Shown: in pieces, positions 52,272-60,998 of the stretch | How the letters are laid out: each line of letters opens with the position of its first letter | Position numbering within the stretch: the stretch's first letter is position 1 | NCBI RefSeq assembly: GCF_902712855.1 | Contig: NZ_LR743507.1 | Location: 496,001 to 560,000, forward strand | DNA from: Variovorax paradoxus | GTDB lineage: Bacteria; Pseudomonadota; Gammaproteobacteria; Burkholderiales; Burkholderiaceae_C | Direction: 5' to 3' | Length of the DNA stretch: 64,000 bases | Position numbers and translations under genes: made by a program | The notes under the pieces: model-generated | Told to the model about the DNA's origin: nothing | The model's input: only the letters and a program-made list of their open reading frames with translations | Database searches by the model: none

Positions 52272-52730
52272 TTACAGGCTGGCCGCGACGTTCATGTCGC
52301 GCGGCAACCGCAGCTTGGTGGCCTGCGATCCTTCCGGGCACGGGCCGTCGGAGTAGGCGGCTTCGCCGCCCGGCGTGAAGCACTTGGTCACCTCGACGAC
52401 CGCCGGTGCGGCCGCCCTGGCGTGCACCACGGCGGGCGGTGACAGCGTCTCGGCAGCAACGGCGGCGACCGCGGCTGCAGGCACCTGCATGGCGGGCGCG
52501 ATCGGCTCGAAACGCGGCATGTCGGGCGCCACCGGCGTCTGGCGAGCGGCCGCCACGGCTTGGTCGAACTGCATCGCGGCGTGCGCCGCGCTTTCCCGCA
52601 CTAGCCCCTGGAGCGTCACGTAGAACATGAACATCGCCAGCAGTGCGACCGCCAGGCACAGCGGCCAGTAGCGCCGGTCGGGTGTTGCCGCGGCGGCGCG
52701 CACGGCGCGGCTCCTCAGCGGCGCGGCCAT
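52272..52730 (-). CDS. membrane-anchored protein with DUF4124-like C-terminus
   Basis: 152 residues: one N-terminal membrane helix (YWPLCLAVALLAMFMFYVTL, about 21-40), an Ala/Pro-rich periplasmic linker and a small C-terminal Cys-paired segment (KCFTPGGEAAYSDGPCPEGS). The last resembles DUF4124, a short beta-rich domain common in Burkholderiales envelope proteins. Function unknown. Its start overlaps the upstream small gene by 16 bases, and it converges on the ATPase C gene. Confidence 0.75.
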   Translation of the reverse strand: MAAPLRSRAVRAAAATPDRRYWPLCLAVALLAMFMFYVTLQGLVRESAAHAAMQFDQAVAAARQTPVAPDMPRFEPIAPAMQVPAAAVAAVAAETLSPPAVVHARAAAPAVVEVTKCFTPGGEAAYSDGPCPEGSQATKLRLPRDMNVAASL

Positions 52731-52972
52731 GCCCAGCCTCCGGACTGCAATGCGCCTGCCAGCTTCGCAACGCCGCCGGTGCCGCTGGCCGCGCGCCCGA
52801 TCAGCGCCCCGCCGGCCGCGCCCACGGCGATGCGCGCCAGGAACGACCGGCTGCGGCCCGCCGCGAGCAGCAGCAGGATGCCCGCGCCGAGCACCATGAG
52901 GTGCTCGCCGGGGTAGTCGGCGCGCGCAGCGTCGACTTTCTTGAATTCGTTGATCGTCGATTCGAGGGTCAT
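52715..52972 (-). CDS. small membrane protein, YgaP/DUF2892-like
   Basis: 85 residues from the ATG at 52972, chosen because AAGGAG lies seven bases upstream; an ATG 36 bases earlier is possible but lacks a site. Two hydrophobic segments (LMVLGAGILLLLAAG and IAVGAAGGALIGRAA) separated by an Arg/Ser-rich turn resemble the YgaP-type transmembrane module. Function unknown. It overlaps the DUF4124-like gene, suggesting a two-gene operon. Confidence 0.7.
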   Translation of the reverse strand: MTLESTINEFKKVDAARADYPGEHLMVLGAGILLLLAAGRSRSFLARIAVGAAGGALIGRAASGTGGVAKLAGALQSGGWAWPRR

Positions 52973-53281
52973 GGCCAGGCTCCTTGATTGCGTTGGTTCA
53001 TTCATAGTCCGCGCCGCCATGCACCTCTGTAGGCGCGCACCATGCCCGCCGCCGGAAAGCATCCCGAAAAAGCCGCAGACCACGGCGCATCAGGGTTTAT
53101 GTGAAGGTTGTGAGGAAAAGTAGCCGGGACGCGCGTCACACGGACGTCATCAGCTATGAAAACAATAGCATTCAACGCCGCTCTGCAGATCGTTCCTCGT
53201 AAACGCTATATCTAGCCCGACTCTTGCTAAGCAAAATCCCCGACGGATTTCACGTCACGCAAGTTCGAGGACACCACAGCA
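52973..53281. other. intergenic region with a GCTAT hairpin
   Basis: This 309-base divergent gap contains no gene that I can support. It includes the short hairpin at 53153-53169 and a moderately AT-rich stretch before the secreted-protein gene at 53282, likely its promoter area. Confidence 0.5.
53153..53169. repeat. short hairpin repeat GCTAT-N7-ATAGC
   Basis: GCTATGAAAACAATAGC forms a 5-bp stem with an A-rich loop. A near-identical 17-mer occurs at 54529-54545, and a looser one at 11123-11140. Confidence 0.6.
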
Positions 53282-53803
53282 ATGAACCCTTCGCGTCTCC
53301 GGCGGCCATTGGCCGCGCTGGTTTTGAGCGGCACAGCAGCTTTCCTCGGGGCCTTCGGCTCGGCCCATGCGTTCTCGAACCCGCCCATCCAGGTGGCACA
53401 AGGCATCGAATACATGTGCGGCGGCGCCGCGCGCGACGAGGCCGCCTTCATGGAAATGGTCTCGCCCCGCTGGGCAGCCACCATCGCGCTCGGCGTGAGC
53501 GACGGGAAGGGCGCGCAGCAAGGCGGCTTCCCGGCGCAGGCAGCGGTGGAAATCCGCCAGCGGTACACCGGCCAGCTGGTGATGGACGTGCAGACCCGGT
53601 CGCCCTACATGCTCGCGCGCCTGAACCCCGGCGCCTATGACGTGAACGTGACGCTCGGCGGCCTCACGCTGACGCAGTCGCTGGTGGTGATCGCGGGCGT
53701 GCCGGCGCGCGCCTCGTTCGTGTGGCCGTCGAACTTCGACATGGCCTCGGTGACACCGCCGCTGGCGCAGACGCTGGCGCAGAGCTCGGCCACCGCGCGC
53801 TGA
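53282..53803 (+). CDS. secreted protein of unknown function (paralogue 1)
   Basis: 173 residues with a signal peptide (LAALVLSGTAAFLGAFGSAHA, cleavage near residue 30). The mature part starts with NPPIQVAQGIEYMCGGAARDEAAFME. An immunoglobulin-like or carboxypeptidase-regulatory-like beta domain follows, with LARLNPGAYDVNVTLGGLTL. It is about 40 percent similar by eye to the next gene (53905-54408), so the pair arose by tandem duplication. A likely periplasmic structural or binding protein; no catalytic motif is seen. Confidence 0.75.
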   Translation: MNPSRLRRPLAALVLSGTAAFLGAFGSAHAFSNPPIQVAQGIEYMCGGAARDEAAFMEMVSPRWAATIALGVSDGKGAQQGGFPAQAAVEIRQRYTGQLVMDVQTRSPYMLARLNPGAYDVNVTLGGLTLTQSLVVIAGVPARASFVWPSNFDMASVTPPLAQTLAQSSATAR

Positions 53804-53904
53804 GCCTTCCCGGCCGCGGCGGGGCCGGTCAGCCTTTCCTAAGCCACGCGCCGCACAGTGGCAACGTGGCTCTTCGCCACGACGAACAGGAAAGGACCCA
53901 GACC

Positions 53905-54408
53905 ATGACTCCCCGTTTTTCATCGCGCAGGCCGGATGCAGCGAGCATGCGGCCCCTGGCGGCCGCGCTGTTGTGCGGCGCCGTCCTGCTTGGCGCGTTC
54001 TCGTCGGCGCAGGCGGCGGTGAATCCGCCGATCTACATGTCGCACGGCATCGAGTACATGAGCGGCGGCATCGGCAGCGACGAGGCCCAGCTGATGGAGA
54101 CGGTCTCGCCGCGCTGGCCCGCCACCCTCGAATTCGCGGTCAAGGACAGCAAGGGCGCCGACTTCGCGGCGAACGTGCACGTCACGGTGCGCGACGGCAG
54201 CGGCACCGCGCTGATCGACAACGTGACGTCGGGCGGCCCGTTCATGGTCGCCCGCCTCGACCCGGGCACCTACGAGGTGGAAGCGCGCCTGGGCAACCAG
54301 GTGCTCAAGCAGCCGCTGCACGTGCTGCAGGGCGCCCCGGCCAAGGCGACTTTCGTCTGGCCGGCAGGCACCGACATGGCCTCGGCCGGCACGCGCGCGG
54401 TGCAGTAA
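53905..54408 (+). CDS. secreted protein of unknown function (paralogue 2)
   Basis: 167 residues with a signal peptide (LAAALLCGAVLLGAFSSAQA). Its mature N-terminus NPPIYMSHGIEYMSGGIGSD and C-terminal VARLDPGTYEVEARLGNQVL and FVWPAGTDMASA mirror the preceding gene. The Cys seen in paralogue 1 (EYMCGG) is Ser here. AGGAAAGGA lies upstream. The prealbumin-like beta fold is inferred from the alternating pattern. Confidence 0.75.
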   Translation: MTPRFSSRRPDAASMRPLAAALLCGAVLLGAFSSAQAAVNPPIYMSHGIEYMSGGIGSDEAQLMETVSPRWPATLEFAVKDSKGADFAANVHVTVRDGSGTALIDNVTSGGPFMVARLDPGTYEVEARLGNQVLKQPLHVLQGAPAKATFVWPAGTDMASAGTRAVQ

Positions 54409-54528
54409 CGACCGCGGGACTGCGAATGCCGGTGCAGCCGGGCACCGGCGTTGCACGCGCAAACGTTTGGCCGGCGTAAACTCGAGGTGCCTCCTTGAGC
54501 TGCAACGCCCGCTATCCGGGCGCGCTGC

Positions 54529-54545
54529 GCTATAGAAAAAATAGC
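54529..54545. repeat. short hairpin repeat GCTAT-N7-ATAGC
   Basis: GCTATAGAAAAAATAGC, second member of the small hairpin family. It lies about 120 bases after the secreted paralogue and 87 before the phosphoesterase start. Confidence 0.6.
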
Positions 54546-54631
54546 GACGCCAACGCCTTGCCGTGCCTTGAATGCACGGCACGCGCCTTGCAGATGGCGT
54601 ATCCCGGGCAGTGCCCGAACCCATTGCCCCG

Positions 54632-55813
54632 ATGCCGATCCGTCCCTTGAGCGCCCTGACCGCGCTGTTGCACGTCTACATCGCGCTGCGCCTCGTGCCA
54701 GCGCTGGCCGTGCTCACGCCCGCCTGGCCGCTGGCGCTGGTTGCGCTGGCAGTGTCGGCGTTCACCATTCCGCTGCCGTTCCTCTCGCGCCGCGACGGCG
54801 CCTCGCCGGGCACCGCACTGAAATGGATCGGCCTGATCAGCATGGGCTGGTTTTCGTCGATGTTCGTGCTGACGCTGGTGCGCGATGCCGCCCTGGGCCT
54901 GACCTGGCTGGCCGGCGTCGCCGGTGGCGTGCAGGTGCAGTGGGCGGCACTGAAACCCTGGAGCGCGCTGGCGGTGCTTGCAATGGCCACCGCCACCTCG
55001 GCCATCGGCTTCCTGAATGCGCGCCGCACCGCCAGCGTGAAACGCGTCGAGGTGCCGATCCGCGGGCTGCCGCAGGCACTCGAGGGTTTCACGATCGCAC
55101 AGCTCAGCGACATCCACGTCGGGCCGACCATCCGCAACACGTACATCCAGCGCATCGTCGACGCGGTCAACCGCCTGGGCGCGGACGCCATCGCGATCAC
55201 CGGCGACCTCGTCGACGGCACCGTGGCCGAACTGCGCGAGCACATCGCGCCGCTGGCCGGGCTGCGCGCGCGGCATGGCACCTTCGTGGTCACCGGCAAC
55301 CACGAGTACTACGCGGGCGCGCACGCCTGGATCGACGAGCTGCGCCGGCTCGGCCTGAAGGTGCTGCTCAACGAGCACGTGGTGCTGCAGACGCGCAACG
55401 TGCGCGGCGCGCAGACCGACGAGGAGCTGTTCGAGAGCGCGCTGGTGCTGGCGGGCGTGACCGACTTCACCGCGGGCCATTTCGACGCCGCCCACGCCAG
55501 CGATCCGCACCTGGCGCTGTACGACGCCCCGCCGCTGGTGCACACGCGCGTGCTGCTGGCGCACCAGCCGCGCAGCGCGCCGGTGGCGGCCGCTGCAGGC
55601 TACCAGCTGCAGCTGTCGGGCCACACGCACGGCGGCCAGTTCTTTCCGTGGAACCTGTTCGTGCCGATGCAGCAGCCTTTCACGGCGGGACTGCATCGCC
55701 TGCACGACATGTGGATCTACGTGAGCCGGGGCACGGGCTACTGGGGGCCGCCGAAGCGCTTCGGTGCGCCATCGGAAATCACGCTGCTGACGCTGGTTCC
55801 GGCGCGGGACTGA
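54632..55813 (+). CDS. membrane-anchored metallophosphoesterase (YaeI-like)
   Basis: 393 residues with four N-terminal membrane helices (about 5-135) and a calcineurin-like domain. The dinuclear metal motifs are all present: IAQLSDIHVGPTI, TGDLVDGT, VTGNHEYY, LLAHQP and SGHTHGGQFFP. Bacterial relatives include YaeI and cover phosphodiesterases or phosphatases acting on lipid-linked substrates; the substrate here is not evident. The ATG at 54632 was preferred over an in-frame ATG at 54572 because residues between them do not look like the family. Active-site facing (cytoplasm or periplasm) is not determined. Confidence 0.88.
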   Translation: MPIRPLSALTALLHVYIALRLVPALAVLTPAWPLALVALAVSAFTIPLPFLSRRDGASPGTALKWIGLISMGWFSSMFVLTLVRDAALGLTWLAGVAGGVQVQWAALKPWSALAVLAMATATSAIGFLNARRTASVKRVEVPIRGLPQALEGFTIAQLSDIHVGPTIRNTYIQRIVDAVNRLGADAIAITGDLVDGTVAELREHIAPLAGLRARHGTFVVTGNHEYYAGAHAWIDELRRLGLKVLLNEHVVLQTRNVRGAQTDEELFESALVLAGVTDFTAGHFDAAHASDPHLALYDAPPLVHTRVLLAHQPRSAPVAAAAGYQLQLSGHTHGGQFFPWNLFVPMQQPFTAGLHRLHDMWIYVSRGTGYWGPPKRFGAPSEITLLTLVPARD

Positions 55814-55863
55814 CGCGCGTCCCGCTTTCCCGCTTTCCCGCTTTCCTGCTTCCCGCCGGAAGT

Positions 55864-56361
55864 TCAGGCGCCGCGGTCGGCCAGCCGGCGCGCGTTCGAC
55901 GTGGCGGCCGCCCGGATCGGCTCGAGGCCGTCGTTCGCGATGCGCGCCGCGATGTCGGGCAACCGGCTCGCCGCATCCACGGTGCCCGCCGCCGACTGCA
56001 CCAGGGCATCGCTGTGCGCGGCCGCCTGCGCGGGCGTCACGCTGCCGGCCAGGGAAAAGAACGCGCTGGTGCTCTGCAGCCATTGCTGCAGCACGCGGTT
56101 GGCCAGCGAGAGATGGCTGCTTTGCCACTGCCTGGCCATCGCCAGGCCGGATTCGCTGGCGGCGGCGAGCTTTTCCTGGCCCATCAGCTGGAATTCCGCG
56201 AGATCGTCGGCGCTGGGCGCAAGCCCGGCGCGGGCGATGCGCTCCGTGCGCATGCGGATCACCGAGCCAGAGGACAGCAGCATTTCCTGGGTCTTGAGGG
56301 CCAGCTCGAACCACTGCGCGAGTGGGCCGGCCTGGGCGAGGGTGGGGGCAGGGAACAGCAT
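55864..56361 (-). CDS. phasin-family protein
   Basis: 165-residue, almost entirely helical protein that probably coats polyhydroxyalkanoate granules. The pattern fits the polyhydroxyalkanoate-associated phasin group: WFELALKTQEMLLSSGSVI, EFQLMGQEKLAAASESGLAM and WLQSTSAFFSLAGSVTPAQA. The ATG at 56361 (MLFPAPTLAQAG) was chosen; an upstream in-frame start adds 12 non-conserved residues. No signal peptide or membrane segment. Confidence 0.8.
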   Translation of the reverse strand: MLFPAPTLAQAGPLAQWFELALKTQEMLLSSGSVIRMRTERIARAGLAPSADDLAEFQLMGQEKLAAASESGLAMARQWQSSHLSLANRVLQQWLQSTSAFFSLAGSVTPAQAAAHSDALVQSAAGTVDAASRLPDIAARIANDGLEPIRAAATSNARRLADRGA

Positions 56362-56564
56362 GTGAGGCAGTGGTTGTCGTGAACGAAGTCGGCCCACTAT
56401 AGGCGCCTATGAGCGGGATTGCTGCGCTGCAACAACTCCGACCCTGCATTCCTGTTGAAGAAGTCCTACCGCCCGATGTGGAAATTACGTGCGTTGCCGA
56501 TGCGTCACACCTCTGAAATTGATCATGTCTCCTGTTTCCACACCTTGCATTCAAAAACCACCTT

Positions 56565-57146
56565 ATGACAAAAAGAATCAATGTGTCCAAGGTCCTGCGC
56601 GCCGCCGCCGTGACGGCCGGCCTGGTCGTGTTGGGCCAGGCCGCCTGCGCCTTCGAAGACAACGCCCGCGGCGTCTACTTCGATGCCGGCCACGCGGCGC
56701 ATGGCGAAATGGGCAGCACCAACTCCGGCACTGTCGGCATGATCTTTCCCTGGTGGCCCGGCAAGCCGGTGCAGCAGGGAGCGCTCACAGGCTACTGGGA
56801 CGTCTTCATCAGCAACTGGCACGCGCCCGCGCTCGGCGACGGTCCGCGCAACTACGCGCAGATCGGCGCGCTCTACACCTGGCGGTACCGCTTCGGCCAG
56901 GGCAGTTCGCCGTGGTACGCCGAAGGCGGCATCGGCGGCAGCGTGATGGACCACATCTACCAGACGCCCGACCGCAGCTTCAGCACCGCATTCCAGTTCA
57001 CCGAAGTGCTGGGCATCGGCCGCAGCTTCGGCGACAACGGCGCGCACGAACTGTCGCTGCGGGTGCAGCATTTCTCGAACGCCGGCATCAAGAAGCCGAA
57101 CCCGGGCGAGACTTTCCTGAAGGTCCGCTACACGTACAGGTTCTGA
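56565..57146 (+). CDS. pagL: lipid A 3-O-deacylase, PagL family
   Basis: Outer-membrane beta-barrel enzyme that removes the 3-O-acyl chain of lipid A, lowering endotoxicity and cationic-peptide sensitivity. The 193-residue precursor has a signal peptide (VTAGLVVLGQAACA). The catalytic His-Ser pair is in LRVQHFSNAGIKKPNPGE, with the downstream Glu, and the barrel ends with an aromatic residue (RYTYRF). PagL expression and latency are variable among species; nothing about regulation is visible. It is convergent with ybhN at a distance of three bases. Confidence 0.92.
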   Translation: MTKRINVSKVLRAAAVTAGLVVLGQAACAFEDNARGVYFDAGHAAHGEMGSTNSGTVGMIFPWWPGKPVQQGALTGYWDVFISNWHAPALGDGPRNYAQIGALYTWRYRFGQGSSPWYAEGGIGGSVMDHIYQTPDRSFSTAFQFTEVLGIGRSFGDNGAHELSLRVQHFSNAGIKKPNPGETFLKVRYTYRF

Positions 57147-57149
57147 GCG

Positions 57150-58118
57150 TCAGCGCGCGGTCCGGGTGCGCAGCCGCCTGGCGCGCGCCTCGGTGAACAG
57201 GTAGCCGAGCGTGGCCACCACCAGCGGCAGCAGGTAATAGAGGCCTCGGTACGCCAGCAGCGCGCCGAGCAGCTGCGCCTCCGGCACCTCGTGACCGAGC
57301 AGCGCGACGAACACCGCCTCGAGCACGCCGAGCCCCGCCGGCACGTGCGTGATGACACCGGCCACGGCGGCCACCAGCAGCACGGCGAGCACGTGCACGT
57401 AGTCGACCCGGCCCTGCAGCAGGAACCAGATCACGCCGCCGATCAGCGACCAGTTGGCGCACGACATCGCCAGCTGCAGCATCGCCATCGACAGGCTGGG
57501 CGTGCTGAACGAATGCCCGCGCACGCGCCATGTGCGCCCGCTTGCCGAGGCGCACAGCACCACGTAGGCGAGCGCCGCGCACATCAGCACCGCGCCGAGC
57601 ACGCGCAGGCCTTCGTTGCCGATCTTCCAGGTCGGCGGCAGTGCCAGCGGCCAGAAGCAGAAGGCCGCACCGGCCACCACCAGGTAGCCGAGCCAGTTGG
57701 TCAGCATGCTGAAGCCCAGCACGCGCGTGATGACCTGGTTGCCCAGCCCCAGCCGCGAATAGAGCCGGTAGCGGAACGCGACGCCGCCGACCAGCGAACC
57801 GAGGTTCAGGTTGAAGGCATAGCTGATGAAGGTCACGCCCATCACCGTGCCGGTGCCAAGGCGGTGCCGCGTGACGTGGCGCCCCAGAAGGTCGTAGGTG
57901 CTGTAGAGCGCAAAGCTGCAGGCCACCAGCACGCCGGCCGCCAGCAGGGTAGACGCGGGCAGCGCGACGATCGCGTCGAGCACTTCGTCCCAGTCGATGG
58001 TGCGCGCCTGGCGCACCAGCAGCCATGCGATGAGCGCGAAGAAGCCCCAGACCAGCCCGCGCTTCGCCCATGGCCACAAGGTGTGGCGGGCATGACGGGA
58101 GAGAACCGTCGCGCTCAT
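57150..58118 (-). CDS. ybhN: YbhN/UPF0104 family integral membrane protein
   Basis: 322 residues with about eight membrane helices, of the lysylphosphatidylglycerol synthase transmembrane (flippase-like) superfamily. Recognisable segments are FISYAFNLNLGSLVGGVAFR and HVPAGLGVLEAVFVALLGHE, with the PxGxGxxE pattern of the family. It is the distal gene of a ybhP-clsB-ybhN unit known from E. coli, which suggests a role in phospholipid handling linked to cardiolipin synthase. Catalytic MprF synthase domain is absent. Confidence 0.88.
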   Translation of the reverse strand: MSATVLSRHARHTLWPWAKRGLVWGFFALIAWLLVRQARTIDWDEVLDAIVALPASTLLAAGVLVACSFALYSTYDLLGRHVTRHRLGTGTVMGVTFISYAFNLNLGSLVGGVAFRYRLYSRLGLGNQVITRVLGFSMLTNWLGYLVVAGAAFCFWPLALPPTWKIGNEGLRVLGAVLMCAALAYVVLCASASGRTWRVRGHSFSTPSLSMAMLQLAMSCANWSLIGGVIWFLLQGRVDYVHVLAVLLVAAVAGVITHVPAGLGVLEAVFVALLGHEVPEAQLLGALLAYRGLYYLLPLVVATLGYLFTEARARRLRTRTAR

Positions 58119-58128
58119 GGCAGGTGGC

Positions 58129-59394
58129 TCAGGCGGCTTCCGTCTGGGTCGCGCCGCCGGTCGGGTTGCTCACGCCGGTGTCGCGCCGGTTCGCGAGCTC
58201 GGTCGCTTCGGCCGGCGTCAGGCGCGGCACGTGCTTCGGCAGCCGCCCGAGCAGCGCGGGATACCAGCGCATCGCGTGGAACACGAAGAAGCTGCGCACC
58301 AGGCGCCAGCCGCTCCATTCGCTCGCGAGATCGGCCGGCTCGACCTGCTTGCAGCTATGGCGCATCAGGTGGTCCATGCGCTCCCACAGCACCTGGTTGA
58401 AGGCAGCGTCGCGCACGACGACGTTGGCTTCGAGGTTGAGCGACAGGCTCAGCGGGTCGAGGTTGCTCGAGCCCACGGTGCTCCACTTGTCGTCCATCAG
58501 CGCGACCTTGCCGTGCAGCGGCCGCTCGCAGTACTCGTAGATTCGCACGCCCGCATGCAGCAGATGGTGGTAGAGCATGCTGGCGGCCGTCTTCACGATC
58601 GGCATGTCGGGCTCGCCCTGCAATATCAGCCGCACGTCCACGCCGCGGCGCGCCGCGCGGCGCAGTTCCTTGATGAGCCGGTAGCCCGGGAAGAAGTAGG
58701 CATTGGCGATCACGATGCGCTCCTTCGCCGAGCGGATCGCCGCGCGGTAGTGGCGCTCGATGTCGTTGGTGTGGCGGCGGTTGTCGCGCGTGACGAACAA
58801 CGCCTCGACATCGCCTTCATGGCTCTGCGCCACGGGCGGCGTGAGCCGCAGCCGCCGCCGGAACCAGCCGGCGCCCTTGCCGCCGAGCGCGATCGCGCGC
58901 AGCACGAACTGGTGGATCTCGCCCACGATCGGCCCGCGCAGCTCCACTGCGTAGTCCTGCTTCGCCTTCGGACCGAAGTCGAGCAGGTGGTCGGCCGAGT
59001 AGTTGATGCCGCCGACGAACGCGCGCTCACCGTCGATCACCACGATCTTGCGGTGCATGCGGCGGAACACGTTGAGCCGTTGGCCCATGAAGCGCGCGCC
59101 GGGGTCGAACACGCGCACCTTCACGCCCACCGAAGTGAGGCTCTCGATGAACTGGCGCGACAGGTCGGGCGAGCCGAAGCCGTCGATCATCAGGTCGACC
59201 TTCACGCCGCGCTGCGCGGCCTCGCGCATGGCCTCGTGCAGCTGCAGGCCGACCTTGTCCTCGAACAGGATGAAGGTCTCGACGATAGCTTCGCGTTTCG
59301 CGTTGCGGATGGCGTCGAACACGCGCGGGAAGAACTGCTCGCCGTTCTCCAGCAGTTCGATGCGGTTCCCGCCGACCCAGTGGTTGTTGTTCAT
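58129..59394 (-). CDS. clsB: cardiolipin synthase ClsB
   Basis: Phospholipase-D superfamily enzyme joining phosphatidyl groups to make cardiolipin. The 421-residue protein has two HKD motifs: MHRKIVVIDGERAFVGGINY (about 113-132) and LHGKVALMDDKWSTVGSSNL (about 290-310). The N-terminus NNNHWVGGNRIELLENGEQF is typical of ClsB, which lacks the N-terminal membrane helices of ClsA. It is 12 bases from the EEP gene upstream and 10 from ybhN downstream: a compact operon. Confidence 0.95.
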   Translation of the reverse strand: MNNNHWVGGNRIELLENGEQFFPRVFDAIRNAKREAIVETFILFEDKVGLQLHEAMREAAQRGVKVDLMIDGFGSPDLSRQFIESLTSVGVKVRVFDPGARFMGQRLNVFRRMHRKIVVIDGERAFVGGINYSADHLLDFGPKAKQDYAVELRGPIVGEIHQFVLRAIALGGKGAGWFRRRLRLTPPVAQSHEGDVEALFVTRDNRRHTNDIERHYRAAIRSAKERIVIANAYFFPGYRLIKELRRAARRGVDVRLILQGEPDMPIVKTAASMLYHHLLHAGVRIYEYCERPLHGKVALMDDKWSTVGSSNLDPLSLSLNLEANVVVRDAAFNQVLWERMDHLMRHSCKQVEPADLASEWSGWRLVRSFFVFHAMRWYPALLGRLPKHVPRLTPAEATELANRRDTGVSNPTGGATQTEAA

Positions 59395-59406
59395 GAGGCT
59401 CGCTGC

Positions 59407-60195
59407 TCAGAGATCGATGTTGGCCACCAGCGGCGCATGGTCGGACAGGTGCGACCACGGGCGCCGCGGCAGCACCACCGGCGCATGCACGCCGGCATTG
59501 CGCACGTAGATGCGGTCGAGCGACAGCATCGGAAAGCGGGCCGGAAAGGTCCGGGCCGCGCGGCCGGTGGCGTGCACGAAGACCTCGCGCAGCGCGGCGC
59601 CTTTCTCGAGGATGTCGTGCGCGCGACCGCGCCAGTCGTTGAAGTCGCCCGCCACGATGAGCGGCGCGTCGGCCGGCACCTCGTCGCGCACGATGTGGCA
59701 CAGCAGCTCCAGCTGCTGCTGGCGGTGCGCCTCGGCCAGGCCGAGGTGCGCGCAGATCGCGTGCACGTCGACCGTGCGCCCCGGCAGCCGCAGCACGCAA
59801 TGCAGCAGGCCGCGCTTCTCCGGTCCGCTCACCGACACGTCGTGGTTGCGGAAATGCACGATCGGGAATTTCGACAGAACCGCGTTGCCGTGGTGGCCCT
59901 TCGGATACACCGCGTTGCGCCCGTAGGCGAACTGCGGCCACATGGTGTCGGCCAGGAATTCGTAGTGCGGCGCCTCGGGCCAGTTGTCGACGCGGCGCGA
60001 GTGGCGCGAATGGGTTCCCAGCACTTCCTGCAGGAACACCACGTCCGCGCCCACGGTGCGTACCGCGTCGCGAAGCTCCGGCAGAATGAACTTGCGGTTG
60101 AGCGCAGTGAAGCCCTTGTGGGTGTTCACCGTCATGACCTTCAATGAGGTCGTCTCGGGCAGTTCGGTTGCGGCAGGATTGGGCGAGGAAGACAT
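59407..60195 (-). CDS. ybhP: endonuclease/exonuclease/phosphatase family protein YbhP
   Basis: 262-residue metal-dependent hydrolase of the EEP superfamily. Motifs: VMTVNTHKGF, ADVVFLQEVLG, IVAGDFNDWRGRAHD, LSLDRIYVRN and WSHLSDHAPLVANI. The gene order ybhP-clsB-ybhN is conserved with E. coli, so a lipid-related phosphodiesterase role is more likely than nucleic-acid cleavage, but this is inference. The ATG at 60195 (MSSSPNPAATELPE) was chosen; further upstream the frame is not conserved-looking. Confidence 0.9.
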   Translation of the reverse strand: MSSSPNPAATELPETTSLKVMTVNTHKGFTALNRKFILPELRDAVRTVGADVVFLQEVLGTHSRHSRRVDNWPEAPHYEFLADTMWPQFAYGRNAVYPKGHHGNAVLSKFPIVHFRNHDVSVSGPEKRGLLHCVLRLPGRTVDVHAICAHLGLAEAHRQQQLELLCHIVRDEVPADAPLIVAGDFNDWRGRAHDILEKGAALREVFVHATGRAARTFPARFPMLSLDRIYVRNAGVHAPVVLPRRPWSHLSDHAPLVANIDL

Positions 60196-60446
60196 CGTTG
60201 TGCGGGTTGTACGTTGCCGGGCAGCTGCCGACTGTAGGAACGCGCCACCTTCTTCCGCCGCCCTGCAGCCCCCTTCAGGCCGTGGCGGCGGACTCCTACA
60301 GGCAGGCCTGCCGCACCCCCACACGGCGGCGAAAAAGGGGCTCCTACGGTGGTTTCAGGGCTCGGACAAGACGGCCCACATTTCTTTCCCGTTCTTCCCA
60401 TCCACCGATCACGAGATCACGAGACAAGCCACAAGGAGTACGAGTC

Positions 60447-60878
60447 ATGAAGAAGCAAGCCACTTTCCACGCCGCCGTTCTTGCCGCATTGCTGGGCACG
60501 GCCGGCCTCGCCACCGCGCAGACCACCTCGGTTCCGGCACAGCCCGACCCCGCGGTCGGCGGCCAGGCCAGCACGATGACGCCCGCGGGTGTGGCCAATC
60601 CGACGCAGCGGCCCGACAACTCGATGCCCAACTCGCGCGAAGCCGTGAAGGCCGAGGCCCGCGCCCACAACCGCAGCAACGCCACCAACATGGTGCCCAA
60701 GGGCGAAGCCACGACCACCGTGAACCACCAGCCCAACGCGATGCCCCAACCCACGGGCGAGATGTCGCGCGCCGAAGTGAGCCAGACCGGCCGCAAGGTG
60801 AAGCCGCAGTTCGGCCAGAAGGGCGAACGTCCGGAAGTGGTGACGAACCCGACGGACAAGACCGGCACTCCGAAGTAA
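60447..60878 (+). CDS. exported protein of unknown function
   Basis: 143 residues: a clear signal peptide (FHAAVLAALLGTAGLATAQ) and then a low-complexity, disordered mature part rich in Asn, Pro, Thr and Lys (for example NATNMVPKGEATTTVNHQPN). AAGGAG precedes the ATG. No domain is recognised. Composition suggests a flexible periplasmic or cell-surface protein. It shares a bidirectional terminator with the convergent Spy-like gene. Confidence 0.75.
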   Translation: MKKQATFHAAVLAALLGTAGLATAQTTSVPAQPDPAVGGQASTMTPAGVANPTQRPDNSMPNSREAVKAEARAHNRSNATNMVPKGEATTTVNHQPNAMPQPTGEMSRAEVSQTGRKVKPQFGQKGERPEVVTNPTDKTGTPK

Positions 60879-60934
60879 CCGGTAGCCAGTGACCCGCTGC
60901 CCGCCGCATCGTCGCGCGGCGGGTCTCCAATGAA

Positions 60935-60971
60935 AAAACCCCCGCAGTGCTTTCGCGCTGCGGGGGCTTTT
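60935..60971. terminator. bidirectional terminator
   Basis: CCCCCGCAG/CTGCGGGGG with a short loop region, flanked by a run of six A on the left and TTTT on the right. It serves both convergent genes (exported protein and Spy-like protein). Confidence 0.88.
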
Positions 60972-60998
60972 CACGGCTGCCCGGCCGGGCGGGCGGGA

